This document shows positions 29,559 to 39,284 of a stretch of 64,000 bases of DNA, piece by piece. The stretch is from NCBI RefSeq assembly GCF_029589495.1, contig NZ_JAAIVF010000004.1, forward strand, positions 62,001-126,000. Direction: 5' to 3'. The notes under the pieces were generated by a model. That model was given only the letters and a program-made list of their open reading frames with translations. It was not told the origin of the DNA and made no database searches. The stretch is from Speluncibacter jeojiensis (lineage in GTDB: Bacteria; Actinomycetota; Actinomycetes; Mycobacteriales; Mycobacteriaceae). The translations under genes and the position numbers were made by a program. How positions within the stretch are numbered: the stretch's first letter is position 1; every line of letters starts with the position of its first letter.

Positions 29559-30955
29559 GGATCGGCGTCGGAACGCCCGCAGCCGGGTTGCTGCGCGAGT
29601 ACGAACGGTGCGCGGCGGCCACCGTCGACCGGCACGCGGACCCCGACCCGGACCGTTTCCCCGATCCCGGCACCCTGCTCGCCGCGCGGTTGCCCGTCGC
29701 CGCGCTGGCATTCGGCGCGGTCGCCGCGTTCGCCGATGCAGCCGACCGGGTCCGCGTCGCCCGGGGCCTGCCGGTGTCCGTCGCACCACTGCACGCGGAC
29801 CGGATCGCGGCGTCGTTCTGCGGTGACCGCATGCTCCGGCTCGACGGCGAGCCCGTCTCCGGATTCGCCGAGCTGTCCGGCTTCTTCGCCGCGGCCGACG
29901 GCTGGGTGCGCACCCACGCCAACTATCCGCACCACCGCGCGCGGCTGCTCACGGTGCTCGGCCTGCCCGAGGACGCCGACCGCAGCGCCGCCGTCCGCGC
30001 GATCGCCGGACACGGCGCCGACGACCTCGAGCACGCTGCGGCGCTCGGCGGGGCGCTCGTCGTCCGGGTACGCACGCCGGAACAGTGGCGGACGGAGGAT
30101 GCGGGCCGCGCAGGCTCCGCGCAGCCACTCGTGCGGGTGCACACCCGGCCGACGCCCGCACCGGCGCGCCGACCGGCGCCGTGCGACACCGACGCGTCGG
30201 TACCTCTGCGCGGCCTGCGGGTGCTCGACCTGACGCGGGTGATCGCGGGCCCGGTGGCCACCCGCAGCCTCGCGCTGCTCGGCGCCGACGTGCTGCGCAT
30301 CGATCCACCGCAGTCAGCCGAGCTGGCCGCGCAGACGGCCGACACCTGCCAGGGCAAGCGGACCTCGGTGCTCGACCTGCACTCCCTGCCGAACTCCGCG
30401 GTGTTCGCCGACCTGGTCGCCGACGCCGATGTGCTGGTCACCGGCTACCGGCCGGGCGCGTTGGAACCGCTGCTCTCCCCCGACCGGCTGGGTGTCGGCT
30501 CGACCGCCCCGCGGGTGCATGCGCGGGTGACCGCCTGGGGCGACGACGGACCGTGGGCGCGGCGTCGCGGCTTCGATTCCCTGGTGCAGGCCGCCTCCGG
30601 CATCGCCGCCATCGAGGCCGACGCGCAGGGACGTCCGGGTGCACTGCCCGCCCAGGCGCTCGACCACGCGAGCGGATATCTGCTCGCGGCGGCGGTCCTC
30701 GACGCGCTGCTCGCCGGCGAACGCGACGGGCTCGGCCGTGCGGTGTCGGTGTCGTTGGCGGGCACGGCCTCCTGGCTGCTGCACGCACCGGGACGGCGCT
30801 CCGCGCCTCCGCCGGCCACCCTGCCCGGACCCGCCACCACCGTCACGCACGACCGCTTCACGACGGCCCGGCCGGCGCTCGCCGACCACGACGACTACCC
30901 CTGGCCCGCGCACACCTGGGGCGCCGACGACGCGCGCTGGCCGACCGCCACGTGA
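29555..30955 (+). CDS. CaiB/BaiF-type (class III) CoA transferase family protein
   Basis: A 466-residue protein with two CaiB/BaiF-related parts. The first ~185 residues hold a helical region ending in DGWVRTHANYPHHRARLL and a RTPEQW segment. From residue ~213 the canonical N-terminal fold begins: PLRGLRVLDLTRVIAGPVATRSLALLGADVLRIDPP, TSVLDLHS, DVLVTGYRPGALEPL and RVTAWGDDGPWARRRGFDSLVQAASG. A candidate catalytic Asp follows in PAQALDHASGYLLAAAVLDAL. This order recurs in actinobacterial homologues. It would move CoA between carboxylic acids; the acid is unknown. Coupled to DUF2784. Confidence 0.82.
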   Translation: MRIGVGTPAAGLLREYERCAAATVDRHADPDPDRFPDPGTLLAARLPVAALAFGAVAAFADAADRVRVARGLPVSVAPLHADRIAASFCGDRMLRLDGEPVSGFAELSGFFAAADGWVRTHANYPHHRARLLTVLGLPEDADRSAAVRAIAGHGADDLEHAAALGGALVVRVRTPEQWRTEDAGRAGSAQPLVRVHTRPTPAPARRPAPCDTDASVPLRGLRVLDLTRVIAGPVATRSLALLGADVLRIDPPQSAELAAQTADTCQGKRTSVLDLHSLPNSAVFADLVADADVLVTGYRPGALEPLLSPDRLGVGSTAPRVHARVTAWGDDGPWARRRGFDSLVQAASGIAAIEADAQGRPGALPAQALDHASGYLLAAAVLDALLAGERDGLGRAVSVSLAGTASWLLHAPGRRSAPPPATLPGPATTVTHDRFTTARPALADHDDYPWPAHTWGADDARWPTAT

Positions 30956-30984
30956 ATCGGGGGTCCCGGGTCGATACTGGCGGC

Positions 30985-31470
30985 ATGCACCTGCACGACT
31001 ACGAGCTGACCGTGGAGTGGACGGGAAACCGTGGATCGGGCACGTCCGGCTACCGGGACTTCGACCGCGACCACACCGTCCACGCCCCCGGTAAGCCGAT
31101 CCTGCTCGCCAGCTCCGACCCGGCGTTCCGGGGCGACCCGGACCGGTGGAATCCCGAGGAACTCCTGCTCGCGGCGCTCTCGCAATGCCACATGCTGTGG
31201 TTCCTCGGCCTGGCCGCACACGCCGGTGTGGTCGTCACCGGCTACGTCGACGACGCGACCGGGCAGATGCGCGAGCAAGACGACGGCGCCGGGCAGTTCG
31301 TCGATGCGGTGCTTCGGCCCCTGGTCACCGTCGAGTCGCCCGAGATGGTCGCGGCGGTGTCCGGCCTGCACACGGCCGCTCACGGCAAGTGCTTCATCGC
31401 CCGCTCGGTGAACTTCCCGGTCCGCCTCGCGCCCCGCACGACCGTCGCCAGCCGGGACCCGGACGAGTGA
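30985..31470 (+). CDS. OsmC family protein
   Basis: A 161-residue OsmC/Ohr-superfamily protein, usually a thiol peroxidase acting on organic hydroperoxides. The core helix has NPEELLLAALSQCHMLWFLGLAA with the first catalytic Cys. The second appears as HTAAHGKCFIARSVNFPV near the C-terminus; both Cys are therefore present. A catalytic Arg may be in the N-terminal GYRDFDRDH stretch. The stop overlaps the GTG of the nucleoside hydrolase gene (GTGA). A GATACT sequence ends 6 nt before the ATG. Confidence 0.9.
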   Translation: MHLHDYELTVEWTGNRGSGTSGYRDFDRDHTVHAPGKPILLASSDPAFRGDPDRWNPEELLLAALSQCHMLWFLGLAAHAGVVVTGYVDDATGQMREQDDGAGQFVDAVLRPLVTVESPEMVAAVSGLHTAAHGKCFIARSVNFPVRLAPRTTVASRDPDE

Positions 31471-32486
31471 CGACCGGTCCGCGCGGGCTGATCCTCGACG
31501 TCGACACCGGCGTCGACGACGCGGTGGCGCTGGTCTACCTGCTGGCCTGCCAGGACCGAGGCGTGGGTCTGCCGATCTCCGGGATCGCCTGCACCGCAGG
31601 CAATGTGTCGACCTCGCAGGTCGTCGCCAACACGCTCGCGTGGCTCGACCTCTGCCGCGCGCCGGCAATCGAGGTGGCGCTGGGCGCCCCCGGCCCCCTG
31701 GCGCAGCCGCTGCGGACCGCCGAGGACACCCACGGGCCGCACGGCACCGGATACGCCGAGCTCCCGCCGTCGGGTCGCGTCGTCTCCGGTCGCACGGCCG
31801 CGCAGCTGTGGGTGGCGACGGCCCGGAGCAGTCCCGGACGGCTGACCGGCCTGGTGACCGGCCCCTTGACCAACCTGGCGCTGGCGATCCGTCTCGAACC
31901 CGATCTGCCGCGGCTGCTCGACCGGCTGGTCGTGATGGGCGGGGCGTTCGACCACCCCGGCAACACCACCGCGTGCGCGGAATGGAACATCGCCGTCGAC
32001 CCGGAGGCCGCCGCGGAGGTGTTCGCCGCGTTCTCCGGACTGCCCGCCGGACGACGCCCGTTGATCTGCCCGCTCGACGTCACCGAGACCATCGCGATGA
32101 CGCCCGCGCACCTGGACCGGCTGGCGCCACCCACCGCCGGCACCGACGGCACCGACGGCGAACGTGCCGGGACCGCGCTGCTGCGCCGACTGCGAGAGGC
32201 GATCGAGTTCTATGTCGACTTCCACCGCGACCACGGGTACGGCATGCTCGCCCAGATGCACGACCCGTTCGCCGCGGCCTGCGCGCTCGACCGCTCGCTC
32301 GCCCGTACCCGACCGGCGACGGTCGACGTGGAACTGCGCGGCACGCTCACCCGCGGCCAGACCGTCGCGGACCGCGTGGGCCTGTGGGGCCGGCCGGTCA
32401 ACGCCGACATCGTCTGCGGCGCGGACCCGGAAGCGTTCCTCGAGCACCTGATCGACCGGATCGGCGGTTTCGCCTCCCGTCTGTAG
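31467..32486 (+). CDS. Inosine-uridine-type nucleoside hydrolase
   Basis: A 339-residue nucleoside N-ribohydrolase that would cleave ribonucleosides for salvage. The diagnostic calcium motif LDVDTGVDDA is at residues ~10-19. Further active-site segments are GLVTGPLTNLALAI, VVMGGAFDHPGNTTACAEWNIAVDPEA and the C-terminal MHDPFAAACAL with the last metal-binding Asp. Base preference cannot be told. The GTG start overlaps the osmC stop. A TDGTDGE insertion before the substrate helix is a small lineage feature. Confidence 0.92.
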   Translation: MTTGPRGLILDVDTGVDDAVALVYLLACQDRGVGLPISGIACTAGNVSTSQVVANTLAWLDLCRAPAIEVALGAPGPLAQPLRTAEDTHGPHGTGYAELPPSGRVVSGRTAAQLWVATARSSPGRLTGLVTGPLTNLALAIRLEPDLPRLLDRLVVMGGAFDHPGNTTACAEWNIAVDPEAAAEVFAAFSGLPAGRRPLICPLDVTETIAMTPAHLDRLAPPTAGTDGTDGERAGTALLRRLREAIEFYVDFHRDHGYGMLAQMHDPFAAACALDRSLARTRPATVDVELRGTLTRGQTVADRVGLWGRPVNADIVCGADPEAFLEHLIDRIGGFASRL

Positions 32487-32527
32487 AACGTCGAACTACG
32501 GTGCACGCACAGGCGAAAGGAGCTTTC

Positions 32528-33094
32528 ATGGCACGGGTCGCGTGGTTCTTCCCGACTCCCTCGGACGACGACATCCCGGAGGGCCTGCGTTCGCTGTTTG
32601 CCAAGGCGCAGCAGGCGGTCGGCTTCCTGCCCAACGTGTTCCGCGGCTACGCCTACCGCCCGGAGCGTTTCTCTTCGTGGTTCCGTCACTTCTCGGCCCT
32701 GCAGGAACCGACGCCGAACCTCGACACCGCCGACCGGGAGATGATCGGCGTGGTGGTCTCGGCGATCAACCGGTGCCCCTACTGCGTGATCTCGCACGGT
32801 CATGCGCTGCGCGCCGCGCTCGGCGACCAGTTCACCGCCGACGCGATCGCGGTGAACTGGCGCCACGCGGATCTCGACGACCGCCGACGCGCGATCTGCG
32901 CCTATGCCGAGAAGCTCACGCGCGCACCGCACACCGTCGGGGAGGACGATCTGCGCGCGCTCGCGGCAGTCGGCTTGAGCACCGAAGAGGTCTGGGACGT
33001 CGTCGAACTCGTCGCCATGTACGCGTTCACCAACCGGCTGGCGCTCGCGACCGGTCAGATGCCGAACGAGCAGTACCACTACGTCGACCGTTGA
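32528..33094 (+). CDS. Peroxidase-related AhpD/carboxymuconolactone-decarboxylase-like protein
   Basis: A 188-residue all-helical protein of the AhpD-like family. The redox motif is NRCPYCVISHGHALRAALGD: a CxxC plus a proton-relay His two turns later, as in alkylhydroperoxidase D. The N-terminal VGFLPNVFRGYAYRPERF and C-terminal NRLALATGQMPNEQYH are typical of the subgroup called peroxidase-related enzymes. AAAGGAGC precedes the ATG. It lies 41 bp after the nucleoside hydrolase and may be the last gene of that run. With OsmC nearby, peroxide defence is a reasonable guess. Confidence 0.9.
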   Translation: MARVAWFFPTPSDDDIPEGLRSLFAKAQQAVGFLPNVFRGYAYRPERFSSWFRHFSALQEPTPNLDTADREMIGVVVSAINRCPYCVISHGHALRAALGDQFTADAIAVNWRHADLDDRRRAICAYAEKLTRAPHTVGEDDLRALAAVGLSTEEVWDVVELVAMYAFTNRLALATGQMPNEQYHYVDR

Positions 33095-33106
33095 CCGACC
33101 GCCACG

Positions 33107-34093
33107 TCAGCAGTCGAAGGCGTCCAGGATCTCCTGTGCGGCGAGCGCCGCGGTCAGCTCGCCGGACCGCACCTGCTCCTCGACCTTCCCGCGCAGGTCC
33201 CGCACGCCAGGGTTGTCGGCGAGACGCTGCAGGATCTGGTCGTGCACCATCGTCCACATCCAGTCGACCTGCTGGCTGCGCCGCTTCTCCTCGAATTCGC
33301 CTGCCTCGGCGAGCACCTCGCGGTGGCGCAGCACGGTGCCCCAGAACTCGTCGAGCCCGTCGCCCTCGAGACCGCTCATCGTGATCACCGGCGGATGCCA
33401 GATCGCGTCGTGCGGGTAGATCAGCCGCAGCGCCCCGGTCAACTCGCGCGCGGCGCGCTTGGCCTCGATGACGAACTTGCCGTCCGCCTTGTTGACCGCG
33501 ACCAGGTCGGCCAACTCGAGGACACCCTTCTTGATGCCCTGCAACTGGTCACCGGTGCGCGCGAGGGTCAGGAAGCAGAAGCAGTCGACCATGTTCGCGA
33601 CGGTCACCTCGGACTGTCCGACACCGACGGTCTCGACAAGGATCACGTCGTAGCCGGCGGCCTCGAGCAGCACGATGGTCTCGCGGGTGGCCTTGGCCAC
33701 GCCGCCGAGGGTGCCGGCCGTCGGCGAGGGCCGGATGAACGCGTCGCGCTGGACCGACAGCCGCGCCATGCGGGTCTTGTCGCCGAGGATCGACCCGCCG
33801 GTGCGCGTCGACGACGGGTCCACCGCCAGCACCGCGACCCGATGCCCCCGCTCCATCAGGTGCATGCCGAGCGCGTCGATGAAGGTCGACTTACCCACGC
33901 CGGGCACGCCGGTGATGCCCACGCGGTGCGCCCCGCCGGCATGCGGCAGCAGGCGCAACAACAATTGCTGGGCCTGCGCCCGATGATCGGCGCGGGTCGA
34001 CTCGACCAGTGTGATCGCCTTGGCGAGCTCGGCGCGCCCGCCGCCGCGGATGGCGGCGGCGAGCGCGTCGATGTCCAACGGGGGGCGCGACAC
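33107..34093 (-). CDS. meaB: Methylmalonyl-CoA mutase-associated GTPase MeaB
   Basis: A 328-residue G3E P-loop GTPase that guards delivery of adenosylcobalamin to methylmalonyl-CoA mutase (Rv1496-like, formerly ArgK). Walker A is GVPGVGKST; the metal-binding DPSSTRTGGSILGDKTRM follows; VETVGVGQSE is the switch region; NKADGKF gives guanine specificity. The C-terminal dimerisation arm runs to residue 328. It is third in a tight mutA-mutB-meaB operon, 13 bp after mutB. Confidence 0.95.
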   Translation of the reverse strand: MSRPPLDIDALAAAIRGGGRAELAKAITLVESTRADHRAQAQQLLLRLLPHAGGAHRVGITGVPGVGKSTFIDALGMHLMERGHRVAVLAVDPSSTRTGGSILGDKTRMARLSVQRDAFIRPSPTAGTLGGVAKATRETIVLLEAAGYDVILVETVGVGQSEVTVANMVDCFCFLTLARTGDQLQGIKKGVLELADLVAVNKADGKFVIEAKRAARELTGALRLIYPHDAIWHPPVITMSGLEGDGLDEFWGTVLRHREVLAEAGEFEEKRRSQQVDWMWTMVHDQILQRLADNPGVRDLRGKVEEQVRSGELTAALAAQEILDAFDC

Positions 34094-34106
34094 TACGACA
34101 CCACCG

Positions 34107-36386
34107 TCAAGACGCCTCGTGACCGAGCTGCTCGCGGAGCTTCTCGATCAGTCCCGACGCCGCATCGGCGATGACCGTGCCCGGCGGGAAGATCGCCGCC
34201 GCACCCGCCTCGTACAGCTCGTCGAAGTCGCCCGGGGGGATGACGCCGCCGACGACGATCATGATGTCGGGGCGCCCCACCTCGGCGAGCGCCTCACGCA
34301 GGGCGGGGACCAGCGTGAGGTGACCGGCGGCGAGCGAGGACACACCGACGACGTGGACGTCGTTGTCGGCTGCCTGCTGCGCCACCTCTTCCGGGGTCTG
34401 GAACAGCGGGCCCACGTCGACGTCGAAGCCGAGGTCGGCGAACGCGGTCGCGATCACCTTCTGTCCCCGGTCGTGACCGTCCTGGCCCATCTTGGCGACG
34501 AGCACACGCGGACGGCGCCCCTCGTCCTCGGCGAACTTCTCGACCAGTTCGGTTGCCCTGGTGATGTTTCCGGCCTTGCCGGCCTCGTCCCGGTACACCC
34601 CGGAGATGGTACGGATCTCGGCCTGGTGGCGTCCGTACACCTTCTCGAGCGCGTCGGAGATCTCGCCGACGGTGGCCTTGACCCGCGCCGCGGCGATCGC
34701 CAGCGCCATCAGGTTGTTGCCCAGCCCTTCCTCACCGGCCCGGCCGGTCGCCTCGGCCGCGCGGGACAGCTCGGCCAGCGCCGCGTCGACCGCGGACTGG
34801 TCGCGCTCGGCGCGCAGCTTCTCGAGCTTGGCCAGCTGCTCGGCCCGCACCTTGGAGTTCTCGACCTTGAGGACCTCGACCTCGGTGTCCTCTTCGACCT
34901 GGTACTTGTTGACGCCGATCACCGGCTGGCGGCCCGAGTCGATGCGCGCCTGCGTGCGGGCGGCGGCCTCCTCGATGCGCAGCTTCGGGATGCCCTGGCC
35001 GATGGCCTGCGCCATACCGCCGGCCTCCTCGACCTCGCGGATGTGGGCGCGGGCCCGCTCGGCGAGCTGGTGGGTGAGCCACTCGACGTAGTTCGAACCG
35101 GCCCACGGGTCGATCGGCCGCACCGTGTTCGACTCCTGCTGGATCAGCAGCTGGGTGTTGCGGGCGATGCGCGCCGAGAAGTCGGTGGGCAGCGCGAGGG
35201 CCTCGTCGAGTGCGTTGGTGTGCAGCGACTGGGTGTGGCCCTGGGTGGCGGCCATTGCCTCGACGCAGGTGCGCGCGACGTTGTTGTAGGCGTCCTGCGC
35301 GGTCAGCGACCAGCCGGAGGTCTGCGAGTGGGTCCGCAGCGACAGCGACTTGCTGTTCTTCGGCGCGAACTCCGAGACCAGCTCGTTCCACAGCAGCCGC
35401 CCGGCGCGCAGCTTGGCGACCTCCATGAAGAAGTTCATGCCGATCGCCCAGAAGAACGACAGGCGCGGCGCGAACTGGTCGATCTCCATGCCCGCGTCGA
35501 GACCGGCGCGGATGTACTCGATGCCGTCGGCGAGCGTGTAGGCCAGCTCGAGGTCGGCGGTGGCCCCGGCCTCCTGGATGTGATACCCGGAGATCGAGAT
35601 CGAGTTGAACTTCGGCATCTTCGCCGACGTGTACGCGAAGATGTCGGAGATGATCCGCATCGACGGCTTCGGCGGGTAGATGTACGTGTTGCGGACCATG
35701 AACTCCTTCAGAATGTCGTTCTGAATGGTTCCGGCCAGCTGCTCGGGCGTGACGCCCTGCTCCTCCGCGGCGACCACGTACAGCGCCAGGATCGGCAGCA
35801 CCGCGCCGTTCATCGTCATCGACACCGACACCTTCGACAGATCGATGCCGTCGAAGAGCTGGCGCATGTCGAGGATCGAATCGATCGCGACGCCCGCCAT
35901 GCCGACATCGCCCTGCACGCGCGGGTGATCGGAGTCGTAGCCGCGGTGGGTCGCCAGGTCGAACGCGACCGACAGGCCCTTCTGGCCGGAGGCCAGGTTG
36001 CGGCGGTAGAACGCGTTGGACTCGGCGGCGGTGGAGAAGCCCGCGTACTGGCGGATCGTCCACGGCTGGTTGACGTACATCGTCGGGTACGGCCCTCGCA
36101 GGAACGGGGACGTGCCGGGGAAGGTGTCGAGCGGATAGCCCTGGGCCTCGACCTCGTCGCGGTCGGCCCGCACGTACACCGGCTTGACGTCGATGCCCTC
36201 CGGGGTGGACCAGACGACGTCGTCGGCCGTGTAACCGTTGGCCTTCGCGGCGGTCTCGCTCAGCGCGGACGCCGCCGCGACGGTCGGTGCCGCGGTGACC
36301 GCGGCGTCCGGGTCGTGCAACGGCACATCGGCGAAACTGCCGATCCCGGAGGAGGTTCGAGTCGGAGAATTGTCGGTCATGCTCAC
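34107..36386 (-). CDS. mutB: Methylmalonyl-CoA mutase large subunit MutB
   Basis: The 759-residue catalytic subunit interconverts succinyl-CoA and (R)-methylmalonyl-CoA with adenosylcobalamin. The TIM barrel shows [21 protein letters not shown]-type CoA contacts (actual start TIRQYAGFS), [10 protein letters not shown] and the [19 protein letters not shown] substrate tunnel. The C-terminal cobalamin domain has [11 protein letters not shown] (His ligand) and [11 protein letters not shown]. The GTG at 36386 overlaps the mutA stop (GTGA) and follows GGGAG; an ATG two codons on is possible. Confidence 0.97.
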   Translation of the reverse strand: MSMTDNSPTRTSSGIGSFADVPLHDPDAAVTAAPTVAAASALSETAAKANGYTADDVVWSTPEGIDVKPVYVRADRDEVEAQGYPLDTFPGTSPFLRGPYPTMYVNQPWTIRQYAGFSTAAESNAFYRRNLASGQKGLSVAFDLATHRGYDSDHPRVQGDVGMAGVAIDSILDMRQLFDGIDLSKVSVSMTMNGAVLPILALYVVAAEEQGVTPEQLAGTIQNDILKEFMVRNTYIYPPKPSMRIISDIFAYTSAKMPKFNSISISGYHIQEAGATADLELAYTLADGIEYIRAGLDAGMEIDQFAPRLSFFWAIGMNFFMEVAKLRAGRLLWNELVSEFAPKNSKSLSLRTHSQTSGWSLTAQDAYNNVARTCVEAMAATQGHTQSLHTNALDEALALPTDFSARIARNTQLLIQQESNTVRPIDPWAGSNYVEWLTHQLAERARAHIREVEEAGGMAQAIGQGIPKLRIEEAAARTQARIDSGRQPVIGVNKYQVEEDTEVEVLKVENSKVRAEQLAKLEKLRAERDQSAVDAALAELSRAAEATGRAGEEGLGNNLMALAIAAARVKATVGEISDALEKVYGRHQAEIRTISGVYRDEAGKAGNITRATELVEKFAEDEGRRPRVLVAKMGQDGHDRGQKVIATAFADLGFDVDVGPLFQTPEEVAQQAADNDVHVVGVSSLAAGHLTLVPALREALAEVGRPDIMIVVGGVIPPGDFDELYEAGAAAIFPPGTVIADAASGLIEKLREQLGHEAS

Positions 36387-38296
36387 TTCACTCCCAGGAT
36401 GTCGAGCAGCCCGGACAGGGTCGCGACCGCGTCGATCCGCGCGGTGACGAATCCGTCGGGAAGGTCGGTGGTCGCGCCCGCCAGTGCCTTTTCCGGCCCG
36501 GCCAGCACCACGTGGGTCACGCCCGCGGCGCGCAGCGCGGCCACGGCCTCGGTGCCCAGTGCGCCGTACTGCTTGTCGCTACCGCAGATCACCGCCACCG
36601 CGGGCTTGCCCGCGGCCGCGACCGCGTCGGCGATGCCGGCGACGTCCAGCGGCCCCGGGTTGACGGAATCGATGCCGCCGGAGGCGAGCAGGTTGGCCGC
36701 GAACGTCGAGCGCGCATTGTGCTCGGCGACCGAGCCCAGCGTGGCCAGCAGCGCACGCGGACGGGCACCGGTCACCGCGAGGTGGTCGTCCGACCGGTCC
36801 CGCAGCGCCTCGAAGTCCGCCGCGTAGCGGACGACGTGGCTGCCCGCCGAAGACACCGACCCGGTGCCCGCCAGGGCGGCCTCACCGAGGTTCGGGAACT
36901 CGTTGACGCCGGTGACGGCGGTGCGGCGGTGCGCGATGTCCGCGGCCCGCTGCTCATGGGTCCGCGCGATCGCCTCGGCGATCAGCCCGGAGCGCAGCGC
37001 CTCGTCGTATCCGCCGCTGGCCTCGATCTGCTGGAAGAACGCCCACGCGGTCTGGCCGAGCTGCTCGGTCAGCGACTCGATGAACCAGGAGCCGGCGCCG
37101 GGGTCGAGCACCCGTCCGAGGTGGGACTCCTCGAGCAGCAGCAGCTGGGTGTTGCGGGCCATGCGCTCGGAGAACGACTTCGAGACCGTCCGTGCGTCCG
37201 CGGGCAGTGCGGCGTCGAACGGCAGCACGGTCACCGAGTCGGCGCCGCCCACGCCCGCGCCGAACGCGGCCAGCGTGGTGCGCAGCATGTTCACCCACGG
37301 ATCGCGCTGCGTCATCATCGCCGAGGAGGTCACCGCGTGCTGGGGCGCGGCGCCGGACTCGGCGGCCCCGCACACCTGCGCCACACGCGCCCACAGGGTC
37401 CGGGCCGCGCGGAACTTGGCGATGGTCTCGAACTGGTCGTCGGTGGCGGCGAAGCGGAACTCGATCTGCCCCAGCGCCTGCTGCGGGGACAGACCGGCCG
37501 CGGTCAGCGCGCGCACGTAGGCGACGCCGGCGGCGATCGCGGCACCGAGTTCCTGCGCGTCCGCGGCACCGCGGTCGTGGAAGACCGTGCCGTCCACGGT
37601 GATCGCACGGATCTGCTCGGTGCGTTCGGTCGCGCGCTGCGCCAGCTGCACGGTCTCGGCCAGGCCGATCCCGGGGCGGGCGCCGAACTCGTCGGTCAGC
37701 GGACCGGCGCCGAGGCCGACCCGCACGGACTCGCGCTCGGCGATCTCCCGGGTGTCCAGCAGGGCGAACAGCGCCTCGGCCGCGGCGCGCGCCTCCGCCC
37801 CGGCGTCGATGGTCACCGGAGCGAGGTCCAGCAGTACCCCGGCGAGCGCGTCGGCCAGCGCGGAGGTGGCGACCGCACCGGCGCCGACGGACAGCCGCAG
37901 CGCGCTGACGCCGCTCTCCAGCGCCGAGAGGATCGACTCGTTGACCGCGGCGGCACTGCGCTCGCCGTGACCGAACTGCTGGGCGACCAGCCATCCGACG
38001 TTGACGTCGCGCTGGGCGTCGCGGCCGCGCACGAACGGGAAGGCTCCCGGCAGCGGCGGCTCACCGAGTTCATCGGCGCGCGTGTACAGCGGCGCCACGG
38101 TCACGCCGTCGTACGTGGTGGTCTCGAGAAGGGTCTCCGGCTGTGCCGGGAGTTCGGAGACGTTGACCCTGCGCGCCTTCGCCAGCACTCCCGCCACGGC
38201 TCGCTGCCAGTCCGCGTAGGACCGTGTCCGGTCCGCGTCCCGCTCTCTGCTCGGTGCGCCGCTCGTGGCCGCGCTCGTCGTCGAGTCCGTCGTCAT
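36383..38296 (-). CDS. mutA: Methylmalonyl-CoA mutase small subunit MutA
   Basis: A 637-residue paralogue of MutB that forms the structural half of the heterodimer. It keeps the barrel and the [28 protein letters not shown] segment, but the C-terminal flavodoxin-like domain lacks the DxHxxG cobalamin motif, with [15 protein letters not shown] in its place, as expected for MutA. The first ~40 residues are Ser/Thr/Arg-rich. The ATG stands 7 nt after TAACAT, so the operon mRNA is probably leaderless. Propionate, odd-chain and cholesterol-type catabolism feed this enzyme, and it supplies methylmalonyl-CoA for branched lipids. Confidence 0.96.
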   Translation of the reverse strand: MTTDSTTSAATSGAPSRERDADRTRSYADWQRAVAGVLAKARRVNVSELPAQPETLLETTTYDGVTVAPLYTRADELGEPPLPGAFPFVRGRDAQRDVNVGWLVAQQFGHGERSAAAVNESILSALESGVSALRLSVGAGAVATSALADALAGVLLDLAPVTIDAGAEARAAAEALFALLDTREIAERESVRVGLGAGPLTDEFGARPGIGLAETVQLAQRATERTEQIRAITVDGTVFHDRGAADAQELGAAIAAGVAYVRALTAAGLSPQQALGQIEFRFAATDDQFETIAKFRAARTLWARVAQVCGAAESGAAPQHAVTSSAMMTQRDPWVNMLRTTLAAFGAGVGGADSVTVLPFDAALPADARTVSKSFSERMARNTQLLLLEESHLGRVLDPGAGSWFIESLTEQLGQTAWAFFQQIEASGGYDEALRSGLIAEAIARTHEQRAADIAHRRTAVTGVNEFPNLGEAALAGTGSVSSAGSHVVRYAADFEALRDRSDDHLAVTGARPRALLATLGSVAEHNARSTFAANLLASGGIDSVNPGPLDVAGIADAVAAAGKPAVAVICGSDKQYGALGTEAVAALRAAGVTHVVLAGPEKALAGATTDLPDGFVTARIDAVATLSGLLDILGVK

Positions 38297-38303
38297 TCTG
38301 CCG

Positions 38304-38309
38304 ATGTTA
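38304..38309 (-). promoter_or_regulatory. TAACAT -10 box of mutA (leaderless)
   Basis: On the minus strand TAACAT ends 7 nt before the mutA ATG at 38296. The -35 region is weak. Confidence 0.5.
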
Positions 38310-38435
38310 GACGGAGCACAGCACGGGCTTCGCGCCAGGTCTGCCACGGTTTTTCGTCCACCGGACCCGACCGAAACCAAACAAGCGTCTGCTAGGGCGA
38401 AGACCTGGCCTTACATCGTTTCCAGCCGGGCACCG

Positions 38436-38441
38436 TAACCT
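38436..38441 (+). promoter_or_regulatory. TAACCT -10 box of the TVP38 gene (leaderless)
   Basis: TAACCT ends 7 nt before the GTG at 38449. With the mutA box it makes another divergent leaderless pair, 126 bp apart. Confidence 0.5.
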
Positions 38442-38448
38442 CTCGCAG

Positions 38449-39225
38449 GTGAGCACCCGCACCCTCGCCGACCTCACCGGCGCCGCATCCGACCTCGCCG
38501 CGGCCTCGGCGCGCGCGGTGCGCGCGATGTCCCGCGTCAAACTCTGCTGCGCGCTGCTCGCGGCACTCGGCTTCGTCGTGCTCGTGGCCCTGGTGCCGAT
38601 GCCGTCGATCGACGCGGTCCGCCAGTGGTCCACCGCGATCGGCCCGGCCTTCCCGTTGGTGTTCCTGCTGGCCCACGCGCTGATCACGATCACCCCCGTC
38701 CCCCGCACGTTCTTCACCTTCGCGGCGGGCGTGCTGTTCGGCCCCGCACTGGGCATCGGGGTCGCGGTCGCAGCGACGACGATCAGCGCGATCGCCGCAC
38801 TGATGCTGGTGCGGGCGATCGGACGCGAGGCCGTCTCCGCGCGGCTGACCCATCCGGCGGCCGCGGCGGTCGACCGGCGTCTGCGGCAACGCGGGTGGCT
38901 CTCCGTCGGTTCGCTGCGGCTGATCCCCGCGGTGCCGTTCTCGGTGCTCAACTACTGCTGCGGTGTGACGGCGATCCGGACCGCGCCATACCTGCTGGCC
39001 ACGGTGGTCGGGGTGCTGCCCGGAACGGTGGCGGTCGTACTGCTGGGCAACGCGCTGACCGGCGGGTCGAATCCTGCGTTGCTGGCGGTCTCGGCGGCCG
39101 GCTTCGCGGTGGGACTGATCGGACTGGTCGTCGACGCGCGCACGCCCGTCAAGGACACGACCGTCAAGGCCAACGCCTGTCAAGGACCAACACTGGACAC
39201 TTCACAATCAAGTCTTAAACCTTGA
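38449..39225 (+). CDS. TVP38/TMEM64 (DedA-like) family membrane protein
   Basis: A 258-residue inner-membrane protein of the VTT/DedA superfamily (Rv1491c-like). Diagnostic are FFTFAAGVLFGPALGIGVAVAATTISAIAALMLVR (a re-entrant helix with the FxxGxxFG core), followed by LRLIPAVPFSVLNYCCGVTAIRTAPYLLATVVGVLPGT. About five hydrophobic segments are seen. The family is linked to phospholipid carrier flipping. The C-terminal ~25 residues, rich in Thr/Lys/Ser, are coded by a stretch carrying repeated TCAAG sequences and may not matter to the protein. GTG start 7 nt after TAACCT. Confidence 0.88.
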   Translation: MSTRTLADLTGAASDLAAASARAVRAMSRVKLCCALLAALGFVVLVALVPMPSIDAVRQWSTAIGPAFPLVFLLAHALITITPVPRTFFTFAAGVLFGPALGIGVAVAATTISAIAALMLVRAIGREAVSARLTHPAAAAVDRRLRQRGWLSVGSLRLIPAVPFSVLNYCCGVTAIRTAPYLLATVVGVLPGTVAVVLLGNALTGGSNPALLAVSAAGFAVGLIGLVVDARTPVKDTTVKANACQGPTLDTSQSSLKP

Positions 39226-39241
39226 CTCTTTGCGATCAAGG
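39148..39241. repeat. Array of (G/A)TCAAG(G/T) elements at the satD-like promoter
   Basis: TCAAG occurs on the plus strand at 39149, 39164, 39180, 39208 and 39236, and inverted as CTTGA at 39221, giving TCAAG-N8-CTTGA (39208-39225). Spacings are 15, 16, 28 and 28. The array runs from the last codons of the TVP38 gene into the promoter of the SatD-like gene. Confidence 0.65.
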
Positions 39242-39250
39242 TCGTAACCT
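39222..39250 (+). promoter_or_regulatory. Promoter of the SatD-like gene
   Basis: TTGACT (39222-39227), 17-bp spacer, TAACCT (39245-39250); start predicted near 39257, 28 nt before the GTG. The -35 lies inside the inverted TCAAG/CTTGA repeat. Confidence 0.65.
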
Positions 39251-39284
39251 CGCCGGACGGATCCAGCTCCCGGGAGGGTGAGAC

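Noticed and set aside
38297-38448. Cobalamin riboswitch before mutA
   Set aside because: The predicted start site leaves no leader, and no B12-box-like sequence was seen in the 152-bp gap.
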